Part shown: in pieces, positions 24,852-34,663 of the stretch
Position numbering within the stretch: position 1 is the first letter of the stretch
Layout: each line of letters starts with the position of its first letter
Source: Winogradskyella wandonensis
GTDB taxonomy: Bacteria; Bacteroidota; Bacteroidia; Flavobacteriales; Flavobacteriaceae
Length of the DNA: 64,000 nt
Direction of reading: 5' to 3'
Assembly: GCF_004346845.1 (NCBI RefSeq)
Contig: NZ_SMGI01000002.1
Span: forward strand, 744,001-808,000
The notes under the pieces: model-generated
What the model saw: the letters and a program-made list of their open reading frames with translations, nothing else
Told to the model about the DNA's origin: nothing
Database searches by the model: none
Position numbers and translations under genes: made by a program

Positions 24852-27257
24852 TTAATCTAAATCCTTAATTCTCTCGCGTTCCTCAGCATCGGTTGTGCGC
24901 TCGTTGGTATTAAGCTTGGTGTTTCCAAATTTGTAACGGAAACCTAATTTTACGAAGCGATTGTCTAAATCGATTTCCCTTCTACCAGACTGATTAAGAT
25001 ATCGCGTAGCGAACTTTTGGTCTTGAAGATTGAAAAAATCTGAAACACCTAGTGATAAGGTGCCTTTATTTTTAAATATATTTTTAGACACACTTAACTC
25101 AGAGAAGAATTGGTCTTCAATAATATTTAAAGCTATTAGATTCTTTCCAACATATGTAAACGTAAGATTTAGATTTAGGCTATTGTCTTCCAACAATGTT
25201 AAATCGTTAGATAAATACGAGTAATTAGACCATTGACTGAGGTCTACAATATCGTTTCCAAAGTCGGTTTCTTCAGAAATATTGTAAAATGAGGTTCCAA
25301 ATGATAAGTACCATCGATTTGTTGGGGAATAATCAAAAAGAAAATCGAACCCAAAATCTATCGTTTTATCAATATTTACTGGCGTGTAGGCAACAATGTT
25401 GGTGGTGTTATCTTGTCGCGGAATTTCGTTAATCGCACCTTTGTAATTGATGTAATAGGCTTCGATTGTAAAGTATTTATAGAAGTTTGTTCCTATTACA
25501 AAATGGTCTTTAAATGTTGGCAGAAGGTCTGGGTTTCCCACCACTATCGAATTTTCATTTAAAAAGAATGTAAAGGGGTTTAAGTTGGTATAATTAGGTC
25601 GTGTAATGCTACGCTTGTAATTTCCGTAAAGGCTAAAATTATCTGAAACAGTAAGGGAAATACTAGCGTTTGGAAACCACTCCAGATAGTCTTGTGTGTT
25701 TGTTTGATTTAACGTCGGAGAAAATCCTTCGATATTTGTTTGTTCTGTGCGCAAGCCTAAAACAATATCCCATTTATCCCAAGATTTACTGTAATTTATA
25801 TAGGCTGCAAATACATTTTCGTCATAGTCAAACGCATTGCTATTTGCAGTATTAATAACTTCGTTACCGTTAATAATATCTACGCGAGTTATTGCACTTT
25901 CTGTAGTAACATTCGAAAATTTTAAACCCGCATCAAAAGCAGAAGTATCGTTAAATGGAATTGAATAATCAACTTTAGCATTATAGATATTGGTGTCTTG
26001 ATTTGCTAGCGTATTAAACTCTGAAAAATTGGTAAAGGTGTTATTTTCATCGAAAAAATTACTAAATACATTCTGGTCTCGCTCATAACTGTAAATCGTA
26101 AAATGGCCGCTGATGTTTAGGCTACTTCCGTTTTTAAAATTAGTATTAAGACCTAAATCACTACCAATATTTAACTTGTCGTCATCGGAGTTGTTATCGG
26201 CAGTAAAACGACCATCAAAGACGCTATTTGCGTCAGTAATTACCGTGTTATTCTTAATTCTGTAATCAAAAATTGGGGTGTAAAGTGCTGTTGAGGTAAA
26301 ACTTAGCGTTGTGTTTTCACTTAGGTAGTAATCTAAATTTAGATTCAGGTTGTGCGTTTTAGATTTTGTGTTTCGGTCTATGCCCGAATTCCAGATTTCT
26401 TGTATCGAATTATTAGAATCTAAAAAATCTACCTCGGCGATTTCTTCTCTATCTATTTTCTGACCAGTATGGCTGTAATTAATGTTAAGATTTATTTTAT
26501 CGTTCTTAAAATAATGACTAGTTGCTGCATTATATCTTGGAAAGACACCTTGTGTATAGCCAGCTGAGACACTTCCGCGGTAGCCCGTTACAAGGTTTTT
26601 ACTCATTATAATATTAATCACTGAACCACTATCTGCATCGTAGCTTGCTGGTGGATTTGTAATAACATCGATAGACTTTATGCTGTTTGCAGGTGAACTT
26701 TCTAAAAGCTGAATTAACTCCGATGACGTCAATTGTACGCGACGATTATTTATAAAAATCGTAGCAGACTCGCTTTTTATGTTAATAGTTCCGTCTGAAA
26801 CAATAACACCTGGTGTACTCTTTAACACCTGAAGTGTTGTACCTTCTGTTAATGCGGTATCTTCAACATTAAAGGTAAGACGGTCTGGTTTTCTGACTAC
26901 AGTTGGGCGTTTTGCAGTTACCGTTATGGCGTCTAAAGATTCCGCATCTTCAATTAAGGTAATTTTAGATAGACTCAAATCACTTTTTAAAGAAATCGAC
27001 TGAGAAACGGTTTTAAAACCAATAAAACTTACTTTCAAAATATAGTCGCCTTCAGCTAAAGATTCTATTTCAAATTGCCCATTATCATTAGTACTTGTAC
27101 CATTGACAAACGATTCGTCCGCAGAACTTAAAACAACAACATTTACATAAGACAATGGTTTTTGGTTCTCGTCAACAACAGTTCCTTTCAAAGAAAATTC
27201 TTGAGAAAATAAGGACAAACTTAACGCGAAAAAAATCGCAGTAAATAGGGGCTTCAA
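24852..27257 (-). CDS. TonB-dependent receptor (CarboxypepD-reg-like, plug and barrel)
   Basis: This is an 801-residue outer-membrane receptor. After a signal peptide (to about 19) comes a carboxypeptidase-regulatory-like beta domain (GTVVDENQKPLSYVNVVV, about 25-110), a plug domain (VLKSTPGVIVSDGTINIKS, about 130-230) and a long 22-strand-type barrel rich in aromatic and Asn/Thr residues. This is the outer membrane beta-barrel type without a partner SusD gene, so the ligand is probably a peptide, metal chelate or small molecule rather than a polysaccharide. Uptake depends on TonB-ExbBD. No partner gene lies next to it. Confidence 0.9.
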   Translation of the reverse strand: MKPLFTAIFFALSLSLFSQEFSLKGTVVDENQKPLSYVNVVVLSSADESFVNGTSTNDNGQFEIESLAEGDYILKVSFIGFKTVSQSISLKSDLSLSKITLIEDAESLDAITVTAKRPTVVRKPDRLTFNVEDTALTEGTTLQVLKSTPGVIVSDGTINIKSESATIFINNRRVQLTSSELIQLLESSPANSIKSIDVITNPPASYDADSGSVINIIMSKNLVTGYRGSVSAGYTQGVFPRYNAATSHYFKNDKINLNINYSHTGQKIDREEIAEVDFLDSNNSIQEIWNSGIDRNTKSKTHNLNLNLDYYLSENTTLSFTSTALYTPIFDYRIKNNTVITDANSVFDGRFTADNNSDDDKLNIGSDLGLNTNFKNGSSLNISGHFTIYSYERDQNVFSNFFDENNTFTNFSEFNTLANQDTNIYNAKVDYSIPFNDTSAFDAGLKFSNVTTESAITRVDIINGNEVINTANSNAFDYDENVFAAYINYSKSWDKWDIVLGLRTEQTNIEGFSPTLNQTNTQDYLEWFPNASISLTVSDNFSLYGNYKRSITRPNYTNLNPFTFFLNENSIVVGNPDLLPTFKDHFVIGTNFYKYFTIEAYYINYKGAINEIPRQDNTTNIVAYTPVNIDKTIDFGFDFLFDYSPTNRWYLSFGTSFYNISEETDFGNDIVDLSQWSNYSYLSNDLTLLEDNSLNLNLTFTYVGKNLIALNIIEDQFFSELSVSKNIFKNKGTLSLGVSDFFNLQDQKFATRYLNQSGRREIDLDNRFVKLGFRYKFGNTKLNTNERTTDAEERERIKDLD

Positions 27258-27386
27258 TTTGATTTTTTGATTTAGTTAGTAAGTTGGTACAAGATATAAA
27301 TAGTTTTTTACTTAAAATCGATGAAAATATACATTTAATAGCAGTTTTCTTGTAACTTAAGGAGTACTAAAGGTTTATAAAACACT

Positions 27387-27412
27387 TATATTTGCATCCC
27401 GAAGTTTCGGGA
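27387..27412 (+). promoter_or_regulatory. lepA promoter box and 5'-UTR hairpin
   Basis: TATATTTG at 27387-27394 matches the -7 consensus. The transcript would then open with TCCCGAA-GT-TTCGGGA (27397-27412), a perfect 7-bp hairpin, about 21 bases before the lepA ATG at 27434. Confidence 0.5.
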
Positions 27413-27433
27413 AAAATTGCTAAAGAAGAATAC

Positions 27434-29230
27434 ATGAAGAACATTAGAAATTTTTGCATCATTGCACACATTGATCACGGAAAGAGTACGTTAGCAGACC
27501 GCTTATTAGATTACACAGGTTCTGTTACCGATAGGGAAAAGCAAGATCAATTATTGGACAACATGGATTTGGAGCGTGAGCGAGGCATCACCATTAAGTC
27601 CCACGCCATACAAATGGATTACAAGTTCGAAGGTCAGGACTATGTTTTAAATCTTATTGACACACCTGGTCACGTAGATTTTTCCTATGAAGTGTCACGT
27701 TCTATTGCAGCTTGCGAAGGCGCATTACTTATTGTTGATGCGGCGCAAAGCATACAGGCACAAACGATTTCAAACTTATATTTAGCACTTGAAAATGATT
27801 TAGAAATTATTCCTGTACTTAACAAAGTTGATTTACCAAGCGCAAACCCAGAAGAAGTTACTGATGATATCGTAGATTTATTAGGTTGTGACCCAGAAGA
27901 AGTCATTCACGCCAGTGGAAAAACAGGTTTTGGAGTCGACAATATTCTTAAAGCTATTATCGAGCGTGTACCCGCACCTAAAGGCAACGAAGACGAGCCT
28001 TTACAAGCCTTAATTTTCGATTCGGTTTATAACCCATTTCGTGGTGTTGAGACTTACTTTAGAGTTATTAACGGAAAAATTAGAAAAGGCCAACAGATTA
28101 AATTCATTGCAACGGGCAACACCTATTTTGCAGATGAGGTCGGTACGCTAAAATTGAATCAAGTTAAAAAACAAGAGATAAAAGCTGGCGATGTTGGCTA
28201 CTTAATTACGGGAATAAAAGATGCTCGTGAAGTAAAAGTAGGAGATACCATTACCGACGCTAAAACACCAACAACAAATGCCATTGAAGGGTTTGAGGAT
28301 GTAAAGCCAATGGTTTTTGCTGGTATTTATCCTGTAGATACCGAAGATTATGAAGAGCTCAGAGCATCTATGGAAAAGCTTCAGCTTAACGATGCCTCAC
28401 TTGTATTTGAGCCAGAAAGCTCTGCCGCTTTAGGCTTTGGTTTCCGTTGTGGATTCTTAGGAATGTTACATCTCGAAATTATTCAAGAACGCCTGGAGCG
28501 TGAGTTTAATATGACGGTGATTACTACCGTACCAAATGTAAGTTACCACGCTTTCACCAATAAACATCCGGACGATATCATCATTGTAAATAATCCGTCT
28601 GATTTACCTGAACCTTCAACCCTAAACCGTGTTGAAGAACCTTACATTAAAGCAACAATTATTACCAAAGCCGATTTCGTAGGTCCAGTAATGAGTTTAT
28701 GTATCGAAAAACGAGGACAAATCACTAACCAGACCTACCTAACAACAGAGCGAGTAGAGTTGAGTTTTGATATGCCGTTGGCAGAGATTGTATTCGATTT
28801 TTACGATAGATTAAAGACGGTTTCTAAAGGCTACGCCTCTTTCGACTATTCGCCAATTGGAATGCGCGCCTCTAAATTGGTGCGTGTCGATATTTTATTA
28901 AATGGACAAACGGTAGATGCGCTTTCAGCATTAATTCATGCAGATAATGCCTATAATATTGGTAAAAAAATGACCGAAAAGCTTCGCGAATTAATACCAC
29001 GTCAACAATTTGATATTCCGGTACAAGCGGCAATAGGTGCTAAAATTATTGCGCGCGAAACGATTAAAGCGCTTCGTAAAGATGTAACTGCCAAATGTTA
29101 CGGCGGTGATATCTCACGTAAACGAAAACTCTTAGAAAAGCAGAAAAAAGGAAAGAAACGTATGCGCCAAGTGGGTAACGTAGAAATTCCTCAGCAAGCG
29201 TTTATGGCAGTTTTAAAATTGAATGATTAG
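27434..29230 (+). CDS. lepA: Elongation factor 4 (LepA)
   Basis: This is a 598-residue translational GTPase that acts on stalled or post-translocation ribosomes. G-domain motifs are AHIDHGKST (G1), RGITIK (G2), DTPGHVDF (G3) and NKVDLP (G4), and the LepA-specific C-terminal domain ends with [19 protein letters not shown]. The ATG at 27434 ([12 protein letters not shown]) matches the family opening; a TTG 42 bases upstream lies within the promoter and is rejected. A strong terminator follows. Confidence 0.97.
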   Translation: MKNIRNFCIIAHIDHGKSTLADRLLDYTGSVTDREKQDQLLDNMDLERERGITIKSHAIQMDYKFEGQDYVLNLIDTPGHVDFSYEVSRSIAACEGALLIVDAAQSIQAQTISNLYLALENDLEIIPVLNKVDLPSANPEEVTDDIVDLLGCDPEEVIHASGKTGFGVDNILKAIIERVPAPKGNEDEPLQALIFDSVYNPFRGVETYFRVINGKIRKGQQIKFIATGNTYFADEVGTLKLNQVKKQEIKAGDVGYLITGIKDAREVKVGDTITDAKTPTTNAIEGFEDVKPMVFAGIYPVDTEDYEELRASMEKLQLNDASLVFEPESSAALGFGFRCGFLGMLHLEIIQERLEREFNMTVITTVPNVSYHAFTNKHPDDIIIVNNPSDLPEPSTLNRVEEPYIKATIITKADFVGPVMSLCIEKRGQITNQTYLTTERVELSFDMPLAEIVFDFYDRLKTVSKGYASFDYSPIGMRASKLVRVDILLNGQTVDALSALIHADNAYNIGKKMTEKLRELIPRQQFDIPVQAAIGAKIIARETIKALRKDVTAKCYGGDISRKRKLLEKQKKGKKRMRQVGNVEIPQQAFMAVLKLND

Positions 29231-29259
29231 GGTATAGCTCAATTATATTTTATACTTTG

Positions 29260-29286
29260 AAGCCTCTAAATTTTAGAGGCTTTTTT
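29260..29286 (+). terminator. Terminator of lepA
   Basis: AAGCCTCTA and TAGAGGCTT form a 9-bp stem around an A/T-rich loop, followed by a run of T. The next gene starts only a few bases later at 29292, so that gene may depend on read-through or an unseen promoter. Confidence 0.8.
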
Positions 29287-29291
29287 ATAAG

Positions 29292-30404
29292 ATGAATCTA
29301 AGCTACTGGGAAATAAAATCATGGTTAGCTAACGTCGATTTCACTATCATCGGTAGTGGTATTGTTGGGCTAAACTGTGCACTTCAGTTACGAGAAAAAC
29401 ATCCTAAAGCAAATATTCTAATCCTCGAAAAAGGCATTTTACCACAAGGCGCAAGTACTAAAAATGCAGGTTTTGCCTGTTTTGGGAGTTTAAGCGAGTT
29501 GATTTCAGACTTAGAGACACACTCAGAACAAGAAGTTTTTAGTTTGGTAAAACAGCGTGTGGACGGACTTAAATTATCAAGAGAAACACTCGGAGATAAG
29601 GCTATAGATTATCAACAACTTGGCGGCTACGAATTATTTACAAAAGAAGACAAAGCACTTTATGAGGAATGCTTAAGTCGAAAAAATGAGATTAATGATT
29701 TACTAAGACCTATTTTCAATGCTGAGGTTTTTAGTTTTAAGGATAATCAATTTGGATTTCAAAATGTTCAAGATACGTTTGGTTTTAATCAGTTTGAAGG
29801 GCAAATAGATACAGGTAAAATGATGGCAGCTTTATTTCAAAAAGCGCATCAAAAAGATATCAAAATTATTAATTCTACTGAAGTTTTATCGTTTTCAGAA
29901 GATGCAAATTCAGTAAAAATAAAAGCTAATCATTTTGAATTTTCAACACAAAAACTACTCATTGCTACAAATGGTTTCGCTTCAAAATTAATTGATGAAA
30001 ACGTTAAGCCTGCACGCGCTCAAGTTCTTATCACAGAGCCAATAGAAAACTTAAACATTAAAGGCACGTTTCATCTCGATAAAGGCTACTACTATTTCAG
30101 AAATATAGACAATCGCATTCTTTTCGGTGGTGGTCGAAACCTCGATTTTAAAACTGAAGAGACTTCCGAATTTGGACAAACTCAATTGGTAAAAAACAAG
30201 CTAGAAGAACTTCTAAAAACAACTATTTTACCAAACAAAGATGTAAAGATTGATCATTATTGGTCAGGTATCATGGGCGTTGGTATCCAGAAAAAGCCAA
30301 TCGTAAAACAACTAAGTAATAATGTGTTTTGCGGAGTAAGACTTGGTGGAATGGGTGTTGCTATTGGTAGCATAATAGGTAAAGATTTGGCAGATTTACC
30401 ATAA
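29292..30404 (+). CDS. FAD-dependent oxidoreductase (DAO family)
   Basis: This 370-residue enzyme has an N-terminal FAD-binding fold (FTIIGSGIVGLNCALQLRE, Glu-ending IILEKG-type strand) and the ASTKNAGFACFGS segment typical of glycine/D-amino acid oxidase-like proteins. The C-terminal GIMGVGIQKKPIV and GGMGVAIGS complete the FAD site. It probably oxidises an amino acid or amine, but the substrate is unknown. The reading frame has no cofactor-binding gaps. A short first segment (MNLSYWEIKSWLAN) precedes the Rossmann strand. Confidence 0.85.
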   Translation: MNLSYWEIKSWLANVDFTIIGSGIVGLNCALQLREKHPKANILILEKGILPQGASTKNAGFACFGSLSELISDLETHSEQEVFSLVKQRVDGLKLSRETLGDKAIDYQQLGGYELFTKEDKALYEECLSRKNEINDLLRPIFNAEVFSFKDNQFGFQNVQDTFGFNQFEGQIDTGKMMAALFQKAHQKDIKIINSTEVLSFSEDANSVKIKANHFEFSTQKLLIATNGFASKLIDENVKPARAQVLITEPIENLNIKGTFHLDKGYYYFRNIDNRILFGGGRNLDFKTEETSEFGQTQLVKNKLEELLKTTILPNKDVKIDHYWSGIMGVGIQKKPIVKQLSNNVFCGVRLGGMGVAIGSIIGKDLADLP

Positions 30405-30408
30405 TTTT

Positions 30409-30479
30409 GTCAGTTCGAGCGCAGTCGAGAACTATTAAATCCAGTTTCAAAAAGGTTTCCACTGCGCTCAACCAGACAT
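30409..30479. repeat. Dispersed repeat, GAGCGCAGT inverted pair
   Basis: GAGCGCAGT at 30417-30425 and ACTGCGCTC at 30461-30469 are inverted copies within an intergenic element of about 70 bases. The core GCGCAGTCGA recurs at several other intergenic places in the window. Confidence 0.75.
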
Positions 30480-30489
30480 ATAGATAAAG

Positions 30490-30945
30490 ATGACCGAGAA
30501 CATAAAACAAAACCTATACAACCAATGCCAAGCACAACTTGGCGCACGCTTAGAAGTCATCAAGAATAAAATTGCAGACATTCAAAATTCATTGCAATCC
30601 GAAACAAAAAGTACGGCTGGCGATAAGCACGAAACGGGAAGAGCCATGTTGCAATTAGAACGTGAGAAAGCAGGGCAGCAATTGGCAGAACTTCAAAAAC
30701 AACAAGAGCTCCTTCATAAAATCAATCCAGAACAAACACACACCAAAGTAGCTTTAGGCAGTATAGTCAAAACGTCTTCAGCAAACTATTTTATTGCTGT
30801 TAGCATTGGCGAAATTAAGCTCAATAATGAGTTGTTTTTCGCCATTTCTGCTGCAACACCTATTGGTCAACTACTTCTTTCCAAACAAGTTGGCGACAGC
30901 GTTCAGTTTAGGGCGCAACAGTTCACAATTATAGAGATTATCTAG
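30490..30945 (+). CDS. GreA/GreB-like protein
   Basis: This 151-residue protein has an N-terminal helical, coiled-coil-like part (about 1-85, rich in Gln, Glu and Lys with a GDKHETGRAM stretch) and a C-terminal FKBP-like domain of Gre factors (GSIVKTSSANYFIAVSIGE, then AISAATPIGQLLLSKQVGD). It probably binds the RNA polymerase secondary channel, but the acidic loop-tip residues needed for transcript cleavage are not obvious, so it could be a non-cleaving relative. Proteins like this are often mislabelled 3-oxoacyl-ACP synthase; no thiolase motif is present. Confidence 0.75.
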   Translation: MTENIKQNLYNQCQAQLGARLEVIKNKIADIQNSLQSETKSTAGDKHETGRAMLQLEREKAGQQLAELQKQQELLHKINPEQTHTKVALGSIVKTSSANYFIAVSIGEIKLNNELFFAISAATPIGQLLLSKQVGDSVQFRAQQFTIIEII

Positions 30946-31053
30946 GAAAAAAGACCGTTTTAAAAACGGATTGCTTCTGCTATGTACATTAATTTGTCGT
31001 TTTTCTCTTATGAGCCTTTAGAATATTGTCATAACTTCACAATAAAATTTACT

Positions 31054-31572
31054 ATGAGAATACGTTTAATAGTTTTGATTTTCTTATGTTTTGGAGTTAA
31101 GGTTTTTGCTCAAAATACATCATCAATAGATTTTGTAATAAGAAACCTTGGCGTTAACGTTGATGGTTTTTTTAAAAGCTTTACAGTAACCACAACCTTT
31201 GATGACGCCAATAATCTCCAAGATTTTACAGGAGAAATCAAGGCTAATTCTATAGAAACAGGAATAGAAAGTAGAGACGAGCATCTTCTTAAGGAAGACT
31301 ATTTTTACGTATCAAAGTATCCATTAATTACCATGGATGTTGTGGAGTTGTATAAAAAAGCTGAAAATAGATATTCTGCAAAAGTTAATCTTAGGATTAA
31401 AGGAAAGGCAAAACAAATTACAATTCCATTAAAGGTTGAAATCACAGATTCTCAGCGTAAAATAACATCTGAGTTTGAAATTAACCGTAGAGATTTTAAT
31501 GTCGGAGGTGGAAGTTTTGTAATGAGTAAAACTGTGAAAATTAAAGTTGTGCATATAGAAACCTTTCAATGA
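31054..31572 (+). CDS. YceI-family periplasmic lipid-binding protein
   Basis: This is a 172-residue protein with a signal peptide (MRIRLIVLIFLCFGVKVFA, cleavage near 19). The YceI lipocalin-like barrel is seen in FVIRNLGVNVDGFF, EIKANSIETGIESRDEHL and FEINRRDFNVGGGSF. Family members bind polyprenoids or amphiphilic lipids in the periplasm. Its stop overlaps the start of the FAD oxidoreductase (ATGA, 31569-31572), so it opens the type III PKS gene cluster and may carry the product or a precursor. A start 72 bases further upstream lacks the signal peptide and is not used. Confidence 0.85.
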   Translation: MRIRLIVLIFLCFGVKVFAQNTSSIDFVIRNLGVNVDGFFKSFTVTTTFDDANNLQDFTGEIKANSIETGIESRDEHLLKEDYFYVSKYPLITMDVVELYKKAENRYSAKVNLRIKGKAKQITIPLKVEITDSQRKITSEFEINRRDFNVGGGSFVMSKTVKIKVVHIETFQ

Positions 31573-32699
31573 ATAAAACCGAGATAGATGTAATTGTTAT
31601 TGGTGGTGGTTTAGCCGGATTAACGAGTGCCATTCATTTGTCTAAAAAAGGTTTTAAGGTTTTACTTATCGAAAAAAACGGCTATCCAAAGCATAAAGTC
31701 TGTGGCGAGTATGTATCTAACGAAGTTTTGCCGTATTTCAATTTTTTAGGTTTTAATCCTTTTGAATTTGGTGCAAAACGCATTTCAGAATTTGAATTAA
31801 CGACCCATAACAACAAAAACATTACTGCAAAATTACCACTTGGAGGTTTTGGGATGAGTCGGCACGAAATGGATTTTCAGTTGTACCAATTGGCATTAAA
31901 AAACGGTGTTAAAGTGCTTCAGGACACTGTGGAAGATGTACATTTCAATAACGATAGTTTTCAAGTTGAAACCAAAGAAAATCAAACGTTTCAGTCTAAA
32001 ATTATTATAGGTGCCTTCGGAAAACGCTCAAATTTAGATGCAAAATTTCAACGGAAATTTATTCAAAAGAAGTCGCCATATTTAGGTGTGAAAATTCATG
32101 CTTCAGGAGAATTTCCTGAGGAAAAAGTAGCACTTCATAACTTTAAAGGCGGCTATTGCGGTGTATCTAAAGTAGAAAATGACCACATCAATTTATGCTA
32201 CATTACCAATTTTAAAGCCTTTAAGAAGTTTAAAGATATTAATGCGTTCCAGGACGAGGTATTGTTTAAAAATGAAGCTTTAAAACAGATATTTCAAAAC
32301 TCAAAACCAGAGTTTAAAAAACCTTTAACCATTAGTCAGATTTCGTTTGAAACTAAAAATCCGGTTGAAAATCATATGATTATGTGCGGAGATACCGCTG
32401 GAATGATTCATCCCTTATGTGGCAATGGCATGGGAATGGCGATTCGTAGTGCGCAAATAGCATCTGAGCTAATAATTGATTATCTTGAAGGAAAATTCGA
32501 CAGTCGAGCAAATTTTGAAAATGCTTATACCAAACGCTGGAAAAAAACCTTTAGTTTAAGATTAAAAGCGGGACATACAATCGCGTATTTATTTCGGCAA
32601 AATTGGTTAGCGCCAAAGCTTTTGGTACTGTTAAGGTGGTTTCCATTTTTGGTACCGCAAATTATTAAAATGACGCATGGCAAGCCTATGAAAGTTTAA
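31569..32699 (+). CDS. FAD-dependent oxidoreductase (geranylgeranyl-reductase/hydroxylase-like)
   Basis: This 376-residue flavoprotein starts with the FAD motif VIVIGGGLAGLTSAIHL, has the conserved CGEYVSNEVLPYF segment and GDTAGMIHPLCGNGMGMAI near residue 265, the second FAD motif. The group contains lipid reductases and aromatic hydroxylases. Next to a methyltransferase and a type III PKS, it could be the counterpart of hydroxylases that convert alkylresorcinols to quinones in actinobacterial phenolic-lipid pathways, but that is inference. It is coupled to YceI. Confidence 0.82.
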   Translation: MNKTEIDVIVIGGGLAGLTSAIHLSKKGFKVLLIEKNGYPKHKVCGEYVSNEVLPYFNFLGFNPFEFGAKRISEFELTTHNNKNITAKLPLGGFGMSRHEMDFQLYQLALKNGVKVLQDTVEDVHFNNDSFQVETKENQTFQSKIIIGAFGKRSNLDAKFQRKFIQKKSPYLGVKIHASGEFPEEKVALHNFKGGYCGVSKVENDHINLCYITNFKAFKKFKDINAFQDEVLFKNEALKQIFQNSKPEFKKPLTISQISFETKNPVENHMIMCGDTAGMIHPLCGNGMGMAIRSAQIASELIIDYLEGKFDSRANFENAYTKRWKKTFSLRLKAGHTIAYLFRQNWLAPKLLVLLRWFPFLVPQIIKMTHGKPMKV

Positions 32700-32752
32700 A
32701 GTAAATCTGGTGGCTAAGGTTCTCGAAGCCACGAAAAACAAGATAAATGGAT

Positions 32753-32810
32753 GACTGAGTAGAGTCGAAGTCAAAAAAAAGTCTGTCTGTTCGAGCGCAG
32801 TCGAGAACTA
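32753..32810. repeat. Dispersed GAGCGCAGTCGA repeat pair
   Basis: GAGTAGAGTCGAAG (about 32757-32770) and GTTCGAGCGCAGTCGAGAAC (32789-32808) are two related copies in the gap before the methyltransferase. Confidence 0.7.
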
Positions 32811-32815
32811 ATTAA

Positions 32816-33529
32816 TTGAAAGTATTGTTTATAAACACCACATACCGCAGCAACAAAACCGAAATTATGGACGACTTTTCCATGAAAGGCGACCTGCTGC
32901 GCGACACTTTAGACAAGCTAGGAAAAATAAACAAATGGCTAGGAGGCAATCGAGTGACTTTAGATGGTGTTTCGCAATTGTTAAAACATCAATCCAAAGA
33001 CCAAACATACACTATTATTGATTTGGGTTGCGGACATGGAGATATTTTGAGGCTAGTTGCGGACTTTGGAAGAAAAAACGGTTATCTGTTACGATTAATA
33101 GGTATAGATGCCAATCAAGATGCGATTGATTATGCTACGGAATTGTCGGTGGATTATCCCGAAATCACATTCGAAAACCATGATATTTTTTCGGAAGAAT
33201 TTAAAAACTTAGATTACGATATCGCTCTAGCGACTTTGTTTTTGCATCATTTTAAAACCGAAGAATTAGAAGTGTTATTGAAGCAATTATCGGGCAAAGC
33301 AAGATTAGGGTTAGTAATTAACGATTTGCACAGAAGTGAAATGGCTTACGGTTTGTTTAGGCTGTTAAGTTTGGTAATTTCTAATCAAATGATAGTTGAA
33401 GATGGGTTAACTTCAATTTTAAGAGCCTTCAAAAGAAAAGACTTAGAAAACCTAACAAAAAAATTAAACCTCAAATCAGAAATCCGTTGGAAATGGGCAT
33501 TCCGTTACCAATGGTTAATAAAAACATAG
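32816..33529 (+). CDS. SAM-dependent methyltransferase
   Basis: This is a 237-residue class I methyltransferase. The SAM-binding motif is IIDLGCGHGDILRLV (residues about 70-85), followed by an acidic strand end (LIGIDANQDAI) and ALATLFLHHF. The N-terminal segment KTEIMDDF and WLGGNRVTLDG resembles methyltransferases found beside type III PKS genes. The start is uncertain: TTG at 32816 is used because the conserved MDDF motif must be preceded by some residues. It probably methylates the resorcinol or pyrone made by the next gene, which follows with no gap. Confidence 0.82.
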   Translation: MKVLFINTTYRSNKTEIMDDFSMKGDLLRDTLDKLGKINKWLGGNRVTLDGVSQLLKHQSKDQTYTIIDLGCGHGDILRLVADFGRKNGYLLRLIGIDANQDAIDYATELSVDYPEITFENHDIFSEEFKNLDYDIALATLFLHHFKTEELEVLLKQLSGKARLGLVINDLHRSEMAYGLFRLLSLVISNQMIVEDGLTSILRAFKRKDLENLTKKLNLKSEIRWKWAFRYQWLIKT

Positions 33530-34582
33530 ATGGCGGTACGCATTACATCAGTGGCAAAACAGTTGCCAGAACATACAAGAGAAACTAAAGATATTCTGCC
33601 TTTTGTCGAGCTTTGGCTCGATGGTCAAGACGAACGTTTTAAGCGAAAAGTGCTTAAGATTTTTGAAAATGCTGCGGTCGATAAGCGCTATTCTATTATG
33701 GGACCAGAAGAGGTTTTTCTTAAAACGTCTTTTGAAGAAAAAAACGACATTTACATCAGAGAATGCATAAAACTTGCTGAAAAAAGTTTAGTAAAAGCTT
33801 TAGATAAAGCAAGCTTAAAAGCTACTGATATCGACTATATCATCACCGTAAGTTGTACTGGGATTATGATTCCGTCTCTAGATGCGTATTTGATTAATAG
33901 TCTCAAAATGAAACAAGATATTGTGCGTTTGCCTGTAACAGAAATGGGTTGCGCGGCAGGAGTTTCGGGAATTATATATGCGAAGAATTTTCTTAAAGCA
34001 AATCCCAACAAACGCGCTGCTGTGATTGCAGTTGAGTCGCCAACAGCCACCTTTCAACTAGAAGATTATTCCATGGTAAACATTGTCAGTGCAGCTATTT
34101 TTGGTGATGGATGTGCGAGTGTAATTTTATCGTCTTATGAAGATGAAAAAGGACCAGAAATTAAAGACGAAGCCATGTATCATTTTTATGATGCGAATCA
34201 CATGATGGGCTTCAAACTCAGAAATACAGGTTTGCAAATGGTCTTAGACCAATCGGTACCGCAAACAATTGCAGACCATTTCCCGAAGATTATTCATCCA
34301 TTTTTAGAGAAAAACAATTTAAAAATTGAAGATATAGACCATTTGGTATTTCATCCAGGAGGAAAAAAAATAGTGCAAACCGTTGAAGATTTATTCGGAG
34401 AATTAGGTAAAAATATAGACGACACCAAAGAGGTTTTACGACTTTATGGAAATATGAGTAGTGCTACCGTTTTGTATGTGTTGGAGCGTTTTATGGATAG
34501 AGATTTACCAAAAGGAAATAAAGGCGTCATGCTTAGTTTTGGGCCTGGTTTCTCGGCGCAACGAATTTTATTAGAATGGTGA
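33530..34582 (+). CDS. Type III polyketide synthase (chalcone/stilbene synthase family)
   Basis: This 350-residue enzyme has the full type III PKS active site: C141 in EMGCAAGVSG, H275 in FHPGGKK and N308 in YGNMSSATV, plus the family GPGF loop at 338-341. It would extend an acyl starter with malonyl units without an ACP and cyclise it to a pyrone, resorcinol or related ring. Neighbouring fatty-acid-type genes suggest a long acyl starter, as in bacterial alkylresorcinol synthases. It is translationally adjacent to the methyltransferase. The identification of the fold is secure; the product is unknown. Confidence 0.93.
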   Translation: MAVRITSVAKQLPEHTRETKDILPFVELWLDGQDERFKRKVLKIFENAAVDKRYSIMGPEEVFLKTSFEEKNDIYIRECIKLAEKSLVKALDKASLKATDIDYIITVSCTGIMIPSLDAYLINSLKMKQDIVRLPVTEMGCAAGVSGIIYAKNFLKANPNKRAAVIAVESPTATFQLEDYSMVNIVSAAIFGDGCASVILSSYEDEKGPEIKDEAMYHFYDANHMMGFKLRNTGLQMVLDQSVPQTIADHFPKIIHPFLEKNNLKIEDIDHLVFHPGGKKIVQTVEDLFGELGKNIDDTKEVLRLYGNMSSATVLYVLERFMDRDLPKGNKGVMLSFGPGFSAQRILLEW

Positions 34583-34648
34583 CAAAATTTATTTTGTCAT
34601 GCTGAACTGTCACACTGAGCGCAGTCGAAGTGTTCTTTCAGCATCTCA
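34581..34648. repeat. Intergenic hairpins with GCAGTCGA repeat core
   Basis: GACAAAAT/ATTTTGTC (34581-34598) is a perfect 8-bp hairpin. It is followed by ATGCTGAA (34599-34606) and its inverted copy TTCAGCAT (34637-34644) enclosing GAGCGCAGTCGAAG. The element separates the PKS from the enoyl reductase gene and may end the first transcript. Confidence 0.7.
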
Positions 34649-34663
34649 TAAATTGAAAAGTAA

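Noticed and set aside
27392..27433. TTG start for lepA 14 codons upstream
   Set aside because: It falls inside the -7 box and the leader hairpin; the conserved opening begins at the ATG at 27434.
30982..31053. Longer start for the YceI protein
   Set aside because: The extension precedes a clear signal peptide that begins at 31054.
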